DNA from: Lysobacterales bacterium
GTDB lineage: Bacteria; Pseudomonadota; Gammaproteobacteria; Xanthomonadales; Ahniellaceae
Reading direction: 5' to 3'
Assembly: GCA_016721845.1 (NCBI GenBank)
Contig: JADKHK010000003.1
Location: 124,001-188,000, forward strand
DNA length: 64,000 bases
Positions within the stretch are counted from its first letter, which is position 1. The number at the start of each line of letters is the position of its first letter. Below are positions 8,064 through 17,157 of the stretch, piece by piece. Position numbers and translations under genes: made by a program. The notes beneath the pieces are model-generated. The model worked only from the letters and a program-made list of their open reading frames with translations, was not told the origin of the DNA and ran no database searches.

Positions 8064-11000
8064 ATGGCCAAGATCGACAGCGCGCTCATTGCGGCGATGA
8101 AGGAGCTGGTGCCGGACGATGGCACGGCGATCGGCAACCAGCGGCTGCGGGAACTGCTCTCGGAGCGGCTTGGGCGCACGGTGGCGGAGGACGAATACGG
8201 CCGCGCCCGCGACCTGCTGCTGATCGACGGTTTCCTGGCCAAGGGCATGGGTCGCGGCGGCTCGGTGCGGCGCACGAACTCGGATACGTCACCCGGCTTG
8301 ACGCTGGAAGCCCAGGAGATCCCCGAGGAGGCCAAGCGCCCGAAGCCGAAGCAGATGGACGTGCAGGCCGCGCTGTCGCAACGCAAGACTGGCGAGCCGA
8401 CGAACCCAGCGCGCAAGGGCGACGAGGACCCCAAGGTCATCGCCTATCGCCACGACCAGAAGCGCCGCAATAACCCCGACGTCGGCGTGGTGACGCCGGA
8501 GACCGACCCCGAGCAGCCGAAGACGAAATGGGTCTACGACCCGCACCTCGATCCTGCGCTGCAGTTCGACGTCGGCCGCGCCCAGGTCGAGAAGCTGATC
8601 GACGATGCACTCGCCAGCGGCGACGACGCCACGATGCGCGCCGCGCTGGAAACGCTGAAGCGCATGGGCGAGCCCTATCTGAATTGGGCGGGCAAGGCCG
8701 AACGCACCAGTTTCGAGATCGACACCGTCAGCCTGCATGTGCACGAGCGCATCGACCCGGCGACGGTGCTGGCGGTGGTTCAGGAACGGGTCAAGCAGAA
8801 CAAGGGCACCAGCGGTCCGCAGGACGACATGTTCCGCGCCTGGTTCGAGAACCCGCTGCCGTATCGCGAGGCGATCGAGTTCTACAAGCACGACCGCGGC
8901 TGGTCGAACCGCCTGGTCGCCGGCGATTCATTGCTGGTGATGAACTCGCTGCTTCAGAAGGAGAGCATGGCCGGTCAGGTGCAGATGATCTACATCGACC
9001 CGCCCTACGGCATCAAATACGGTTCGAACTTCCAGCCGTTCGTGAACAAGCGCGATGTGAAGGACCGCAGCGATCAGGACCTGACGCAAGAGCCGGAGAT
9101 GATCAAGGCGTTTCGGGATACGTGGGAGCTGGGCATCCACTCATACCTCACGTACCTGCGCGATCGACTACTTCTCGCGAAGGAATTGCTGCACGAATCG
9201 GGCAGCGTATTCGTGCAGATCTCCGACGAGAACTTGCACACCGTCCGAAATCTGCTCGACGACATTTTCGGTCGCGACAACGCGCTCCCGATGATCGTTT
9301 TTAGAAAGACGACCGGAGCGGGGAGTCCCAGCGGGTACGTTGACGCTGTACCTCAAACTTGTGATTTCCTAGTTTGGTACGCGAAGTCGCGCGAACAACT
9401 GAAGCTCAATCGTCTGTTTCTACCAAAAGACTACGACGAGGATTTCAACTATGGATTCGTCAGAGACGGAGCCGGTCGCCGACTGAGCGCTTCAGATGTC
9501 GAACCTGACGCCATCAAGGGAGGCAGCGTTCGGCTTTTTGCCCCAAATCCACTGACATCACAATCGAGTGGTGCGACGACGCAGTTTTCATATTCGTTTC
9601 GCAGCGCGTCATTTGAACCGGGCAAAGGCGGTTGGAAGACGAATGCGCAAGGTCTATCGCGACTGAGCCGAGCGGAGCGTTTGATGGGTATCGGTGCAAC
9701 GCTGAGATTCGTTCGATTTGCAGACGACTTCCCTTGTAAGCCAATCATCGACATCTGGGACGACACCCGGCAAAGCGGGTTTGGCGATCCAAAGGTGTAT
9801 GTGGTGCAGACAGCCACCAAAGTCATCGAGCGCTGCCTGTTGATGACGACCGACCCGGGCGATCTTGTGCTTGATCCAACCTGTGGATCAGGCACAACGG
9901 CGTTTGTGGCTGAGAAATGGGGACGTCGTTGGATCACCTGCGATACGTCGCGTGTGGCCGTGACGCTCGCGAAGCAGCGACTCATGACCGCGAGTTACGA
10001 TTACTTCGAGCTGAAGTATCCGCACGAAGGATTGAAGGGCGGATTCATCTACAAGACCGTCCCGCACGTCACCCTCAAGTCCATCGCCAACAATCCCGAG
10101 ATCGACGAGATCTGGGAGCGCATGCATCCGGACGTCGAGGAAGGCCTCAAGAAGATTAATGCTGCACTCAAGAAGAAGCCGCCCGCCGAAGCGTTCCTCG
10201 TCACCGAAGGTGGCCGCAAGGGCAAACAGCTGAACTTCGCCAAGGGCGATGCGCTGCAGGAGTGGGAAGTCCCGTTCGACCTTCCAAAGGAATGGTCGGA
10301 GGACGCCAAGATTGCGCTTGCCTATTTCTTGGGCACGCGCGAACTGATGCAGAAGGCGATGGACCGATCGATTGCGTCGCATGCCGACCAGGAAACGCTG
10401 TACGACCAACCGACTGTGTCGAAGGACAAGCTGCGCATCACCGGCCCCTTCACGGTCGAAGCGGTGCCCTTCCCGACCGTGCTCGCCCTCGATGAGCAGG
10501 CACCGGCTGCCGAGGCCGATGTGTCGATTGCGCGATCCGGCGAATCTTCGCGCCAGCATCGTTGGCGCGACGAACTGCTGAAGACCGGCATTCGCGGCAA
10601 GGGCGGGCAGATGCTCAAGTTCGCCGAGCTCGAAACCCTGCCCACCGGCGAAGGCTTCCGCCACCTGCATTGCACCGGCAACCTTGACAGCGGCGAACGC
10701 ATCGTCGTCAGCTTCGGCCCTGAGCACGCGGCTCTGGAGCAGCGCCAGGTGGAACTCGCCATGCGCGAGGCCGGCGAACTGTTCCCGCGCCCGAAGATGA
10801 TCGTGTTCTGCGCCTTCACCTTCGACCCCGAAGCAGCCAAGGACATCGACGCCACGCGCGGCATCACCGCCCTCAAGGCGCAAATGAACACCGACCTGCT
10901 CACCGACGACCTGAAGAAGGCGCGCTCCAGCAACCAGAGCTTCTGGCTCATGGGCCAGCCGGACGTCGAGGTACGCAAGCGCAAGGACGGCCGCTACGAG

Positions 11001-11327
11001 GTCGAGGTCCACGGCTTCGACTACTTTGACACCGTGAAGGGCGACCTGGTCTCCGGCGGCAAGAGCAAGATCGCCGCCTGGTCACTCGACACCGACTACG
11101 ACGAACGCAGCCTCTTCCCACGCCAGTTCTTCTTCCCCATGGCCGGCGCCAAGGACGGCTGGAACAAGCTCAAGAAGGACATCAAGGCCGAGCTCAACGA
11201 GGAATTGCTGGACAAGTTGCACGGGACTGTCTCGCTACCCTTTGAGATTGGCGAGAATCGGAAAGTCGCGGTCAAGATCGTGGATGACCGGGGCATCGAA
11301 TCGTTAAAAGTAATCTCTCTGGATTGA
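8064..11327 (+). CDS. mod: Type III R-M modification methyltransferase (Mod)
   Basis: A 1087-residue site-specific DNA methyltransferase that recognises the target and methylates adenine. Motif DPPY (about residues 312-315, in IYIDPPYGIKYG) precedes the SAM-binding DPTCGSGTT (about 604-612); this order is that of the beta class to which type III Mod proteins belong. The first ~70 residues look like a winged-helix domain. The target-recognition part between the motifs (9290-9860) is visibly lower in GC than its flanks, suggesting exchange by recombination. ATG 8064 is chosen over 8019 because AGGAG precedes it. The product is longer than many Mod subunits owing to the large C-terminal half. 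It heads a co-directional group mqsR-mqsA-secB-res. Confidence 0.92.
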   Translation: MAKIDSALIAAMKELVPDDGTAIGNQRLRELLSERLGRTVAEDEYGRARDLLLIDGFLAKGMGRGGSVRRTNSDTSPGLTLEAQEIPEEAKRPKPKQMDVQAALSQRKTGEPTNPARKGDEDPKVIAYRHDQKRRNNPDVGVVTPETDPEQPKTKWVYDPHLDPALQFDVGRAQVEKLIDDALASGDDATMRAALETLKRMGEPYLNWAGKAERTSFEIDTVSLHVHERIDPATVLAVVQERVKQNKGTSGPQDDMFRAWFENPLPYREAIEFYKHDRGWSNRLVAGDSLLVMNSLLQKESMAGQVQMIYIDPPYGIKYGSNFQPFVNKRDVKDRSDQDLTQEPEMIKAFRDTWELGIHSYLTYLRDRLLLAKELLHESGSVFVQISDENLHTVRNLLDDIFGRDNALPMIVFRKTTGAGSPSGYVDAVPQTCDFLVWYAKSREQLKLNRLFLPKDYDEDFNYGFVRDGAGRRLSASDVEPDAIKGGSVRLFAPNPLTSQSSGATTQFSYSFRSASFEPGKGGWKTNAQGLSRLSRAERLMGIGATLRFVRFADDFPCKPIIDIWDDTRQSGFGDPKVYVVQTATKVIERCLLMTTDPGDLVLDPTCGSGTTAFVAEKWGRRWITCDTSRVAVTLAKQRLMTASYDYFELKYPHEGLKGGFIYKTVPHVTLKSIANNPEIDEIWERMHPDVEEGLKKINAALKKKPPAEAFLVTEGGRKGKQLNFAKGDALQEWEVPFDLPKEWSEDAKIALAYFLGTRELMQKAMDRSIASHADQETLYDQPTVSKDKLRITGPFTVEAVPFPTVLALDEQAPAAEADVSIARSGESSRQHRWRDELLKTGIRGKGGQMLKFAELETLPTGEGFRHLHCTGNLDSGERIVVSFGPEHAALEQRQVELAMREAGELFPRPKMIVFCAFTFDPEAAKDIDATRGITALKAQMNTDLLTDDLKKARSSNQSFWLMGQPDVEVRKRKDGRYEVEVHGFDYFDTVKGDLVSGGKSKIAAWSLDTDYDERSLFPRQFFFPMAGAKDGWNKLKKDIKAELNEELLDKLHGTVSLPFEIGENRKVAVKIVDDRGIESLKVISLD

Positions 11328-11343
11328 CTCGGTTAAGGAAGAC

Positions 11344-11358
11344 TAACCATAATGGTTA
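11344..11358. promoter_or_regulatory. Candidate MqsA operator/internal promoter over the mqsR start
   Basis: TAACCAT-A-ATGGTTA is a perfect 7+7 inverted repeat whose right arm contains the mqsR ATG. MqsA is known to bind AACC/GGTT-type palindromes upstream of mqsRA. A TTGACT (from 11325) followed 18 nt later by CATAAT overlaps the palindrome and could be a promoter repressed by MqsA. If so, the toxin-antitoxin part is transcribed independently of mod. Confidence 0.5.
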
Positions 11359-11690
11359 CCCAGTTCCCCGAGAAGAAGCAGGATGCTGACTACTCGCTCG
11401 TTCGGGTCCACGATTTGGCCGCGCGCCAATCGCTGCGCTATGCGGGGACTCGAGTGCAGCTCGATGTGGCCAATCTCGGATACGGACTTGATGACGTCTG
11501 CGCCTGCTTGGGCTCTCTGCGCGCGGAAGACTTCTCACACTCCGAACGTTACGTCGCCCGTGGCAAATGGCATGACGTCTACAAGCTTCGCTGGGGCATC
11601 GGTCGGCCTCTCGACGACCTCTATGTGAAGTTTCGATTGGACGACGATGTGTTGGTCATCGAATTGTGTTCTCTCCACTTGCAGCGATAA
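11352..11690 (+). CDS. mqsR: MqsR-family mRNA interferase toxin
   Basis: 112 residues, slightly longer than Escherichia coli MqsR (98). The family pattern is clear: central LGYGLDDVCACLGSL, then KWHDVYKLRW and a C-terminal DDLYVKFRLDDDVLVIELCSLH, as in RelE-fold RNases that cut mRNA at GCU sites. The gene starts 24 nt after mod and ends 2 nt before the antitoxin ATG. Toxin-before-antitoxin order is the usual one for mqsRA. The frame is intact. It acts in the cytoplasm and is expected to be held inactive by the adjacent MqsA. Confidence 0.85.
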   Translation: MVTQFPEKKQDADYSLVRVHDLAARQSLRYAGTRVQLDVANLGYGLDDVCACLGSLRAEDFSHSERYVARGKWHDVYKLRWGIGRPLDDLYVKFRLDDDVLVIELCSLHLQR

Positions 11691-11692
11691 CT

Positions 11693-12253
11693 ATGAACAT
11701 GCCTTTGACATGCACCGAGTGTGGAATCGGCACCTTGTCTGCTTCGACTTGGGAAGGCGACTTCCGTCATGGCGAAGCAACGGTTCGAGTCACAAATCTT
11801 GAGTGCTTCCGATGCGACGCTTGCGGCGCCGACCCTGTCTTTGCGCATCAGATTCGTCGGAATCAGCTGAAAATTGCCGATGCAAAGCGTACGGCCGACG
11901 GCTTGCTGACGGGTGCAGAGATACGTGCGATTCGAGAGCGCTTGGACCTTACTCAGGCCCAGGCGTCCGAAGTTTTTGGCGGCGGCGCCAATGCGTTCTC
12001 AAAGTACGAGCGCGGCGATGTGACTCAGAGCGTGGCGATGGATCGACTGATCAAGGTCGCCGATTTCGTTCCTGGGGTGATCGAGTATCTTCGGTTCGAG
12101 GCCGGCCTGTCCCCGTCCGGAGGTTGGCACTCTGGCGACTATGTTCAATACGGCGAACTTCGCCCGTCTTCCACTCAACTTCAGAATGCTAGCTTGAGCG
12201 GCAGGGAAGTAGTGGTCCGAATTGATGCCTATCAAGAGCGACGTCGCGCATGA
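11693..12253 (+). CDS. mqsA: MqsA-family antitoxin with C-terminal extension
   Basis: 186 residues. The N-terminal zinc domain has C7xxC10 and C38/C41/C44. The C-terminal XRE-type helix-turn-helix (LTQAQASEVFGGGANAFSKYERGD, about 86-109) matches MqsA closely. Escherichia coli MqsA is 131 residues; here about 50 extra residues (from ~137) follow the helix-turn-helix. In toxin-antitoxin-chaperone systems such tails are the chaperone-addiction region bound by a SecB-like partner, and a SecB-like gene follows with a 4-nt overlap. ATG 11693 is preferred over the upstream alternative start because it sits directly after mqsR. Confidence 0.87.
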   Translation: MNMPLTCTECGIGTLSASTWEGDFRHGEATVRVTNLECFRCDACGADPVFAHQIRRNQLKIADAKRTADGLLTGAEIRAIRERLDLTQAQASEVFGGGANAFSKYERGDVTQSVAMDRLIKVADFVPGVIEYLRFEAGLSPSGGWHSGDYVQYGELRPSSTQLQNASLSGREVVVRIDAYQERRRA

Positions 12254-12717
12254 CACCGGAACTGAAACAGCAGATCCGGAAAGCTTCTGAAAGCCTGAAG
12301 ATTCTGGACATCATTCTCTTTGAATGCAGCCTGTCGAGGCCAGAACGAGACCCTGAGAAACTCAAGGGCACCTTTCAGCATGAACACAAGCGTGATGTCC
12401 GCTTCTTCCTAGGAAAGCAGTCGACGCCGGAAGGCGATGTCAATTCATTGCAAGTGCTCGTTTCACTTGGTGCACGATTGATGCCGCCATCAGAACCGGG
12501 AAGAGAAGACCCAAATGCCATCTTCATCATCGAGGCCGACTTCCTCGTGAATTACGAGATCAAGTCAGAGATCGACGAAGAATGCATCAAGGCATTCGCG
12601 GACAACAACGCCGCGCATAACGTGTGGCCGTTCTGGCGACAACACGTATTCGATACCATCTCTAGGGCCCGTCTTCCGCATCTCGACATTCCGCTGTTCT
12701 TAGGTTTCATGGCGTGA
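12250..12717 (+). CDS. SecB-like chaperone of a toxin-antitoxin-chaperone module
   Basis: 155 residues with the SecB-like layout: a beta-rich middle (IFIIEADFLVNYEI), then the conserved C-terminal block NNAAHNVWPFWRQHVFDTIS and a hydrophobic tail PHLDIPLFLGFMA. Housekeeping SecB serves export, but copies next to a TA pair protect the aggregation-prone antitoxin from proteolysis. The overlap with mqsA (ATGA) and with res (GTGA) makes a dedicated partner the natural reading. Similarity to SecB is judged by eye from pattern, not from an alignment. Confidence 0.78.
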   Translation: MTPELKQQIRKASESLKILDIILFECSLSRPERDPEKLKGTFQHEHKRDVRFFLGKQSTPEGDVNSLQVLVSLGARLMPPSEPGREDPNAIFIIEADFLVNYEIKSEIDEECIKAFADNNAAHNVWPFWRQHVFDTISRARLPHLDIPLFLGFMA

Positions 12718-15536
12718 CGACTGCACCGAAGTCGCTCATCATCAATTCACCCTACGACTGCCCGACCCGCCACTGGCAGCAAGGCGCCGGCACCAAGCTC
12801 AACCTGGTGGAAGGGCGGCGGCCAGCCGCCTACGAAGTCTTCGACACACGCAACAACACGCGCCGTGTCGAATCACTGGACACAGTGAACCGCATCCGTG
12901 AACGCATGGATGCATGGAAACATGCGGACTATCCCGGCATCACCAGCGTGACCCGCAGCCTGCTGAAGCACTGGCAGGACCGGGGCGCGCGGCAACTGCC
13001 GTTCTACTTCTGCCAGCTGGAGGCCATCGAGACCTTGATCTGGTGGGTCGAGGCCACCGCAGAGTTCAAGCAGGGCATCTTCCTCGAAGGTGATGGCGGG
13101 CCGTGGGAGCGCATCTGCAACAAGATGGCGACCGGCAGCGGAAAGACCACGCTGATGTCCATGATCATCACCTGGCAGACGCTGAACGCGCTTACCTACC
13201 CGAAGCGCACCAAGGACTTCTCGCGCGCGATCTTCATCGTCGCGCCCGGCCTGACCGTGCGTGAGCGCCTGCAGGTGCTGTTGCCGGGAAACCCGGCGAA
13301 CGTCTATGACGAGTTCGGGCTCTGCCCCTCCGAGTCACTGCGTCAGCGCCTGAACCAGGCCGAGATCGTCATCGACAACTGGCATGCGCTGATGCCGCTG
13401 AAGGAGCAGGATCGATCCGTCGTCAAGAAAGGCGCCGAATCAGACGAGGCCTACACCCGGCGCGTGCTCGGCAAACTCGCGAACTATCGCGACCTCTTGG
13501 TCATCAACGACGAGGCACACCACGCCTATCGCAAACCGGCCGACATCAAGATCAGCAAGAAGGATGCGGAAGAGCGCGGCATCGATCTCGAAGAAGCAAC
13601 GCGCTGGATCGAGGGGCTGGATCGTCTGCACAAGACGCGCAGGATCATTCGCTGCTTCGATCTGTCCGCCACACCGTTCGCGCCCACCGGCCGCACCAAT
13701 ACCGACGAAGGCCTGTTCTCCTGGATCGTGTCCGACTTCGGATTGAATGACGCCATCGAGGCGGGCCTGGTCAAGACACCGCGCGTGGTCGTGCGTGACG
13801 ATGCGCTGCCCAACGCACGCACGCTTCGCCCGAAGCTCTATCACCTGTATCGCGAGGCTGAGGTCGCCGAAGACCTCAACGCACGTGGCGCCAAACCGAC
13901 CGATCCGCTGCCGCCCTTGGTCCAGGATGCCTACACCTTGCTCGGCGCCGACTGGCTGGCCGCTGCGAAGGATTGGCAGGCGGCTGGCCACACCTCGCCG
14001 CCCGTCATGCTGACCGTGTGCAACCGCACCGAGACCGCAGCGCGCATCGAGAGCTATTTCAATCGCGGTGATTCGCTGCTGCCGGAGCTGCATGCGCCGG
14101 AACGCACGCTGCGCGTAGACTCCAAGGTGTTGGAGAAAGCGGAGATCGGCGAGACCGCAGCAGCGGACAAGGACTACGAGCAGCGCTTGCAGGCCATCGT
14201 GCAGGCCGCCGGCTTGCCCATCGATCGGGAAGAAGCCCTGCTGTCGCGCAAGAAGGAGGAGATCCTGCGCGAGATCGTCGACAACGTCGGCAAGCGCGGC
14301 ACCGCCGGCCAGGATCTGCAAAACGTCATTTCGGTGGCGATGCTGTCCGAGGGCTGGGACGCGAAGAACGTCACCCACATCATGGGGCTCCGTGCCTTCA
14401 CCAGCCAGTTGCTCTGTGAGCAGGTGATCGGGCGTGGCCTGCGGCGCGTCGGTTACGACGTCGATGAAAACGGGCTGTTCAAGCCGGAGTTCGTCAACAT
14501 CTTCGGCGTGCCGCTTTCGATCTTCCAGGACGTCGGTGAGGACGGCGTCGCGCCTCCCCCTCCGAAACCCAGCACTCAGATCGAATCGCTGCCTGAGCGC
14601 AACAGCCTGGAGATCCGTTGGCCGAACGTACTGCGCGTGGACCCGATCGTGAAACCAGTGCTGGCGGTTCGCTGGCATGAAGTCGCCGCACTGCAACTGC
14701 GTCCCGAAGCAACGCCGATCTCGGCCGAGATCGCACCTGCGCTGGGCGGCGCAACTGACTGGAGCAAGATCCACGTCATCGACCTGGAGAAGCTGCCGGA
14801 AGCGTTCCGCCTGCAGCGAGTGACTTTCCTCGCGGCTCGCAAGGCCTTCGATCAGATTCGCGGCAACTTCAGCGGCAATCCAGAATTCCTGGTGGTGCAA
14901 CTGATCCGCATCGTCGAGGAGTTCATCGCTTCCGACAAACTCGATATCCCGAGCCTGTTCCATCAGGATGCATTGCGAAAGCGCATCCTGATCACGCTCA
15001 ACATCGATCGCGTCGTGCAGCATCTGCTCCGCTACGTCTACGAGCACAACAGCGAGCGCATGGAACTGATCTTCGACGAAGACGCGCCGATTGGTTCCAC
15101 GCGTCAGATGCGCACCTGGTACACGACCCGGCCAACGATTCCGACGGTGAAGTCTCAGGTCAGCCACGTCGTTGGCGACAGCGCGTGGGAAGGCTTTGCG
15201 GCCAATCTGTTCGAACGCAGCGAAGCCGTTTCCAGCTACGTCAAGAATGACCACCTTGGCTTCCAGATCCACTATCTGTGGAATGGATCGCGCCGACGAT
15301 TCATTCCAGACTTCATCGTCCGCCTGACCAACGGCAAAACTCTGATCCTCGAAATCAAGGGCGTCGACGACGACCAGAACCGCGCCAAGCGATCAGCGCT
15401 TGCTGCATGGGTCGAAGGCGTCAATCAGAAAGGCGGCTTCGGTCGCTGGGCTTGGGATGTCGCGTTTGAGCCGAGCCAGATTCAGGATGTGATCGCACGC
15501 CATGCAACAACTGGACGGGTCGGCGATGAAACTTGA
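12714..15536 (+). CDS. res: Type III R-M restriction subunit (Res)
   Basis: 940 residues; the helicase-nuclease partner of Mod. Superfamily 2 motifs are in order: Walker A MATGSGKTT (about 138-146), DEAH (about 266), SATPF (about 317), and GWDAKNV and QVIGRGLRR in the second RecA domain. The C-terminus carries FIPDFIV and LILEIKG, a PD-(D/E)xK nuclease signature near residues 865-881. The start is GTG at 12714 overlapping the secB-like stop. The separation of res from mod by three genes is unusual; in most type III loci they are adjacent. Confidence 0.93.
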   Translation: MTTAPKSLIINSPYDCPTRHWQQGAGTKLNLVEGRRPAAYEVFDTRNNTRRVESLDTVNRIRERMDAWKHADYPGITSVTRSLLKHWQDRGARQLPFYFCQLEAIETLIWWVEATAEFKQGIFLEGDGGPWERICNKMATGSGKTTLMSMIITWQTLNALTYPKRTKDFSRAIFIVAPGLTVRERLQVLLPGNPANVYDEFGLCPSESLRQRLNQAEIVIDNWHALMPLKEQDRSVVKKGAESDEAYTRRVLGKLANYRDLLVINDEAHHAYRKPADIKISKKDAEERGIDLEEATRWIEGLDRLHKTRRIIRCFDLSATPFAPTGRTNTDEGLFSWIVSDFGLNDAIEAGLVKTPRVVVRDDALPNARTLRPKLYHLYREAEVAEDLNARGAKPTDPLPPLVQDAYTLLGADWLAAAKDWQAAGHTSPPVMLTVCNRTETAARIESYFNRGDSLLPELHAPERTLRVDSKVLEKAEIGETAAADKDYEQRLQAIVQAAGLPIDREEALLSRKKEEILREIVDNVGKRGTAGQDLQNVISVAMLSEGWDAKNVTHIMGLRAFTSQLLCEQVIGRGLRRVGYDVDENGLFKPEFVNIFGVPLSIFQDVGEDGVAPPPPKPSTQIESLPERNSLEIRWPNVLRVDPIVKPVLAVRWHEVAALQLRPEATPISAEIAPALGGATDWSKIHVIDLEKLPEAFRLQRVTFLAARKAFDQIRGNFSGNPEFLVVQLIRIVEEFIASDKLDIPSLFHQDALRKRILITLNIDRVVQHLLRYVYEHNSERMELIFDEDAPIGSTRQMRTWYTTRPTIPTVKSQVSHVVGDSAWEGFAANLFERSEAVSSYVKNDHLGFQIHYLWNGSRRRFIPDFIVRLTNGKTLILEIKGVDDDQNRAKRSALAAWVEGVNQKGGFGRWAWDVAFEPSQIQDVIARHATTGRVGDET

Positions 15537-15580
15537 TCGGCGAGAACACGTCCAACATCCAAGACTTGAGTGGCCGCCCA

Positions 15581-16114
15581 ATGTCGACTGAACGGATCAA
15601 GCCCGCAATCGCATGCATCCTGATGTTCGTAGCCGCCCGCATGTGGGACGCGACCTGGTCGGACATTGCCTCGATCGCGACGGCCATGGGTGTCTTGTTT
15701 GCGGCCGCTCAACTCGAACTGACAAAAGAGCAAGAGGTCACCGCGTTCGAGGATTCAATCAACCAAGAGTATCGATCGCTGGCTGCAACCATCCCCACCA
15801 CGGCACTGCTCGGCAAACCCATTTCTGCTAAAGATCTGAAGGATCATCTCGATGAGTTCTATCACTACTTCGACCTCTGCAACGGTCAAATCTTCCTTCG
15901 ACAACAGGGGCGGATCTCCCAGAAGACCTGGGTGTTCTGGTGTGACGGTATCCACTCGAATCTTAAGCGCGCTGCCTTCAAGACCGCGTGGACGCACATC
16001 AGCAGTCGCGCCGACGGCGACTTCGCTGAACTCCGACGACTGATCGAAGAAGGCCCAACGTCGGATCCGAAGAAGTGGTCCACGCGTAGCAAGCCAACGC
16101 GACAAGCACCCTGA
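15581..16114 (+). CDS. Membrane-associated protein, unknown function
   Basis: About 177 residues from ATG 15581; the frame also opens at a TTG at 15533 that overlaps the res stop. There are two short hydrophobic segments near the N-terminus (ACILMFVAARMW and IATAMGVLFAAAQLEL), then a helical charged domain with WVFWCDGIHSNLKRAAFKTAW. This resembles small DUF4760-type proteins found beside defence genes, but I cannot assign a family. Its position directly after res suggests it belongs to the same transcript. Confidence 0.55.
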   Translation: MSTERIKPAIACILMFVAARMWDATWSDIASIATAMGVLFAAAQLELTKEQEVTAFEDSINQEYRSLAATIPTTALLGKPISAKDLKDHLDEFYHYFDLCNGQIFLRQQGRISQKTWVFWCDGIHSNLKRAAFKTAWTHISSRADGDFAELRRLIEEGPTSDPKKWSTRSKPTRQAP

Positions 16115-16263
16115 GTCACGAAAGACATGCCCATCACCATCAAGGCCACAAGAACAGAGCCGAACCGATTTGGATCTGCGCTTCTGTCTTCCAGACCAAG
16201 CCTTTCGGCAACAATGAGCGCAGATGGACGATGCATGCTTGGTCGCCAACTGGCGACGGCACC

Positions 16264-17055
16264 ATGAACGCGCATTTGCCACGCTTCGATCGCTATGTCG
16301 GGGTCGACTATTCTGGTGCGGAGACGGCGGAAAGCAGCTTGAAGGGCCTTCGCGTATATCTTGCACAGGCCGATGCGGAGCCAAGCGAGATTGAGCCGCC
16401 ACCGAGCCCGAGGAAGTACTGGACTCGCCGAGGACTGGCACACTGGCTTGCCGAGCTACTGTCTGAGGGGACTCCCACCATCGTTGGGATCGACCACGCG
16501 TTCTCGTTTCCGATCAGATACTTCGAGAAGCACCTCATCCTCCCGAACTGGGACGTCTTTCTTGACGATTTCTGTGCACATTGGCCCACCGACGAACCAA
16601 GCACCTACGTCGACTTCGTACGAGACGGCGCCGTCGGCAATGGAGCGGCGCGTAGCGGCCTGACCAGATGGCGGCGGTTGTGTGAAGAGCGCACCCGCGC
16701 CAAGTCTGTCTTTCATTTCGACGTGCAAGGTCAAGTCGCCAAGTCATCTCATGCGGGCATACCGTGGCTGCGGTTCTTGCGCCGCCGGCTTGCGTCGTCG
16801 ATCCATTTCTGGCCGTTCGACGGCTGGCAGATCGATTCCGGCAGGTCGGTCATTGCCGAGGTGTATCCCGCGCTCTGGAAACACGCCTTTCCGACTGACG
16901 GCCGCACGGGCGACCAACACGACGCCTACAGCGTCGCGGCTTGGCTTCAACAGGCTGACCGCGATGGTGTTCTCGATCGGCACTTCGACCCCATCCTCAA
17001 CCACCATGACCGAGCGATCGCTGGCGTCGAAGGTTGGATTCTGGGTGTCGGGTGA
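16264..17055 (+). CDS. DUF429-like RNase H-fold protein
   Basis: 263 residues from ATG 16264. RYVGVDYSGAET near the start and VGIDHAFSFP ~70 residues later are the acidic beta-strand motifs of an RNase H-like fold. The late GDQHDAYSVAAWL is the third acidic motif typical of DUF429-type proteins. A nuclease or resolvase-like activity is possible but unproven for the family. It is separated from the upstream gene by ~150 bp, so it may have its own promoter. Confidence 0.6.
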   Translation: MNAHLPRFDRYVGVDYSGAETAESSLKGLRVYLAQADAEPSEIEPPPSPRKYWTRRGLAHWLAELLSEGTPTIVGIDHAFSFPIRYFEKHLILPNWDVFLDDFCAHWPTDEPSTYVDFVRDGAVGNGAARSGLTRWRRLCEERTRAKSVFHFDVQGQVAKSSHAGIPWLRFLRRRLASSIHFWPFDGWQIDSGRSVIAEVYPALWKHAFPTDGRTGDQHDAYSVAAWLQQADRDGVLDRHFDPILNHHDRAIAGVEGWILGVG

Positions 17056-17157
17056 AGTGCACGATGAGGCGCCTGGATTCTTCGGCACGACCCCAAGTGC
17101 CTGCGCCTATGGAAAACCAGTCAGATCAAGACAATCGTCGTTACCTCGGAGGCACCG

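Noticed and set aside
13440..15272. A 610-codon open frame opposite res
   Set aside because: It is antisense to clear helicase motifs, with no start signal or homology.
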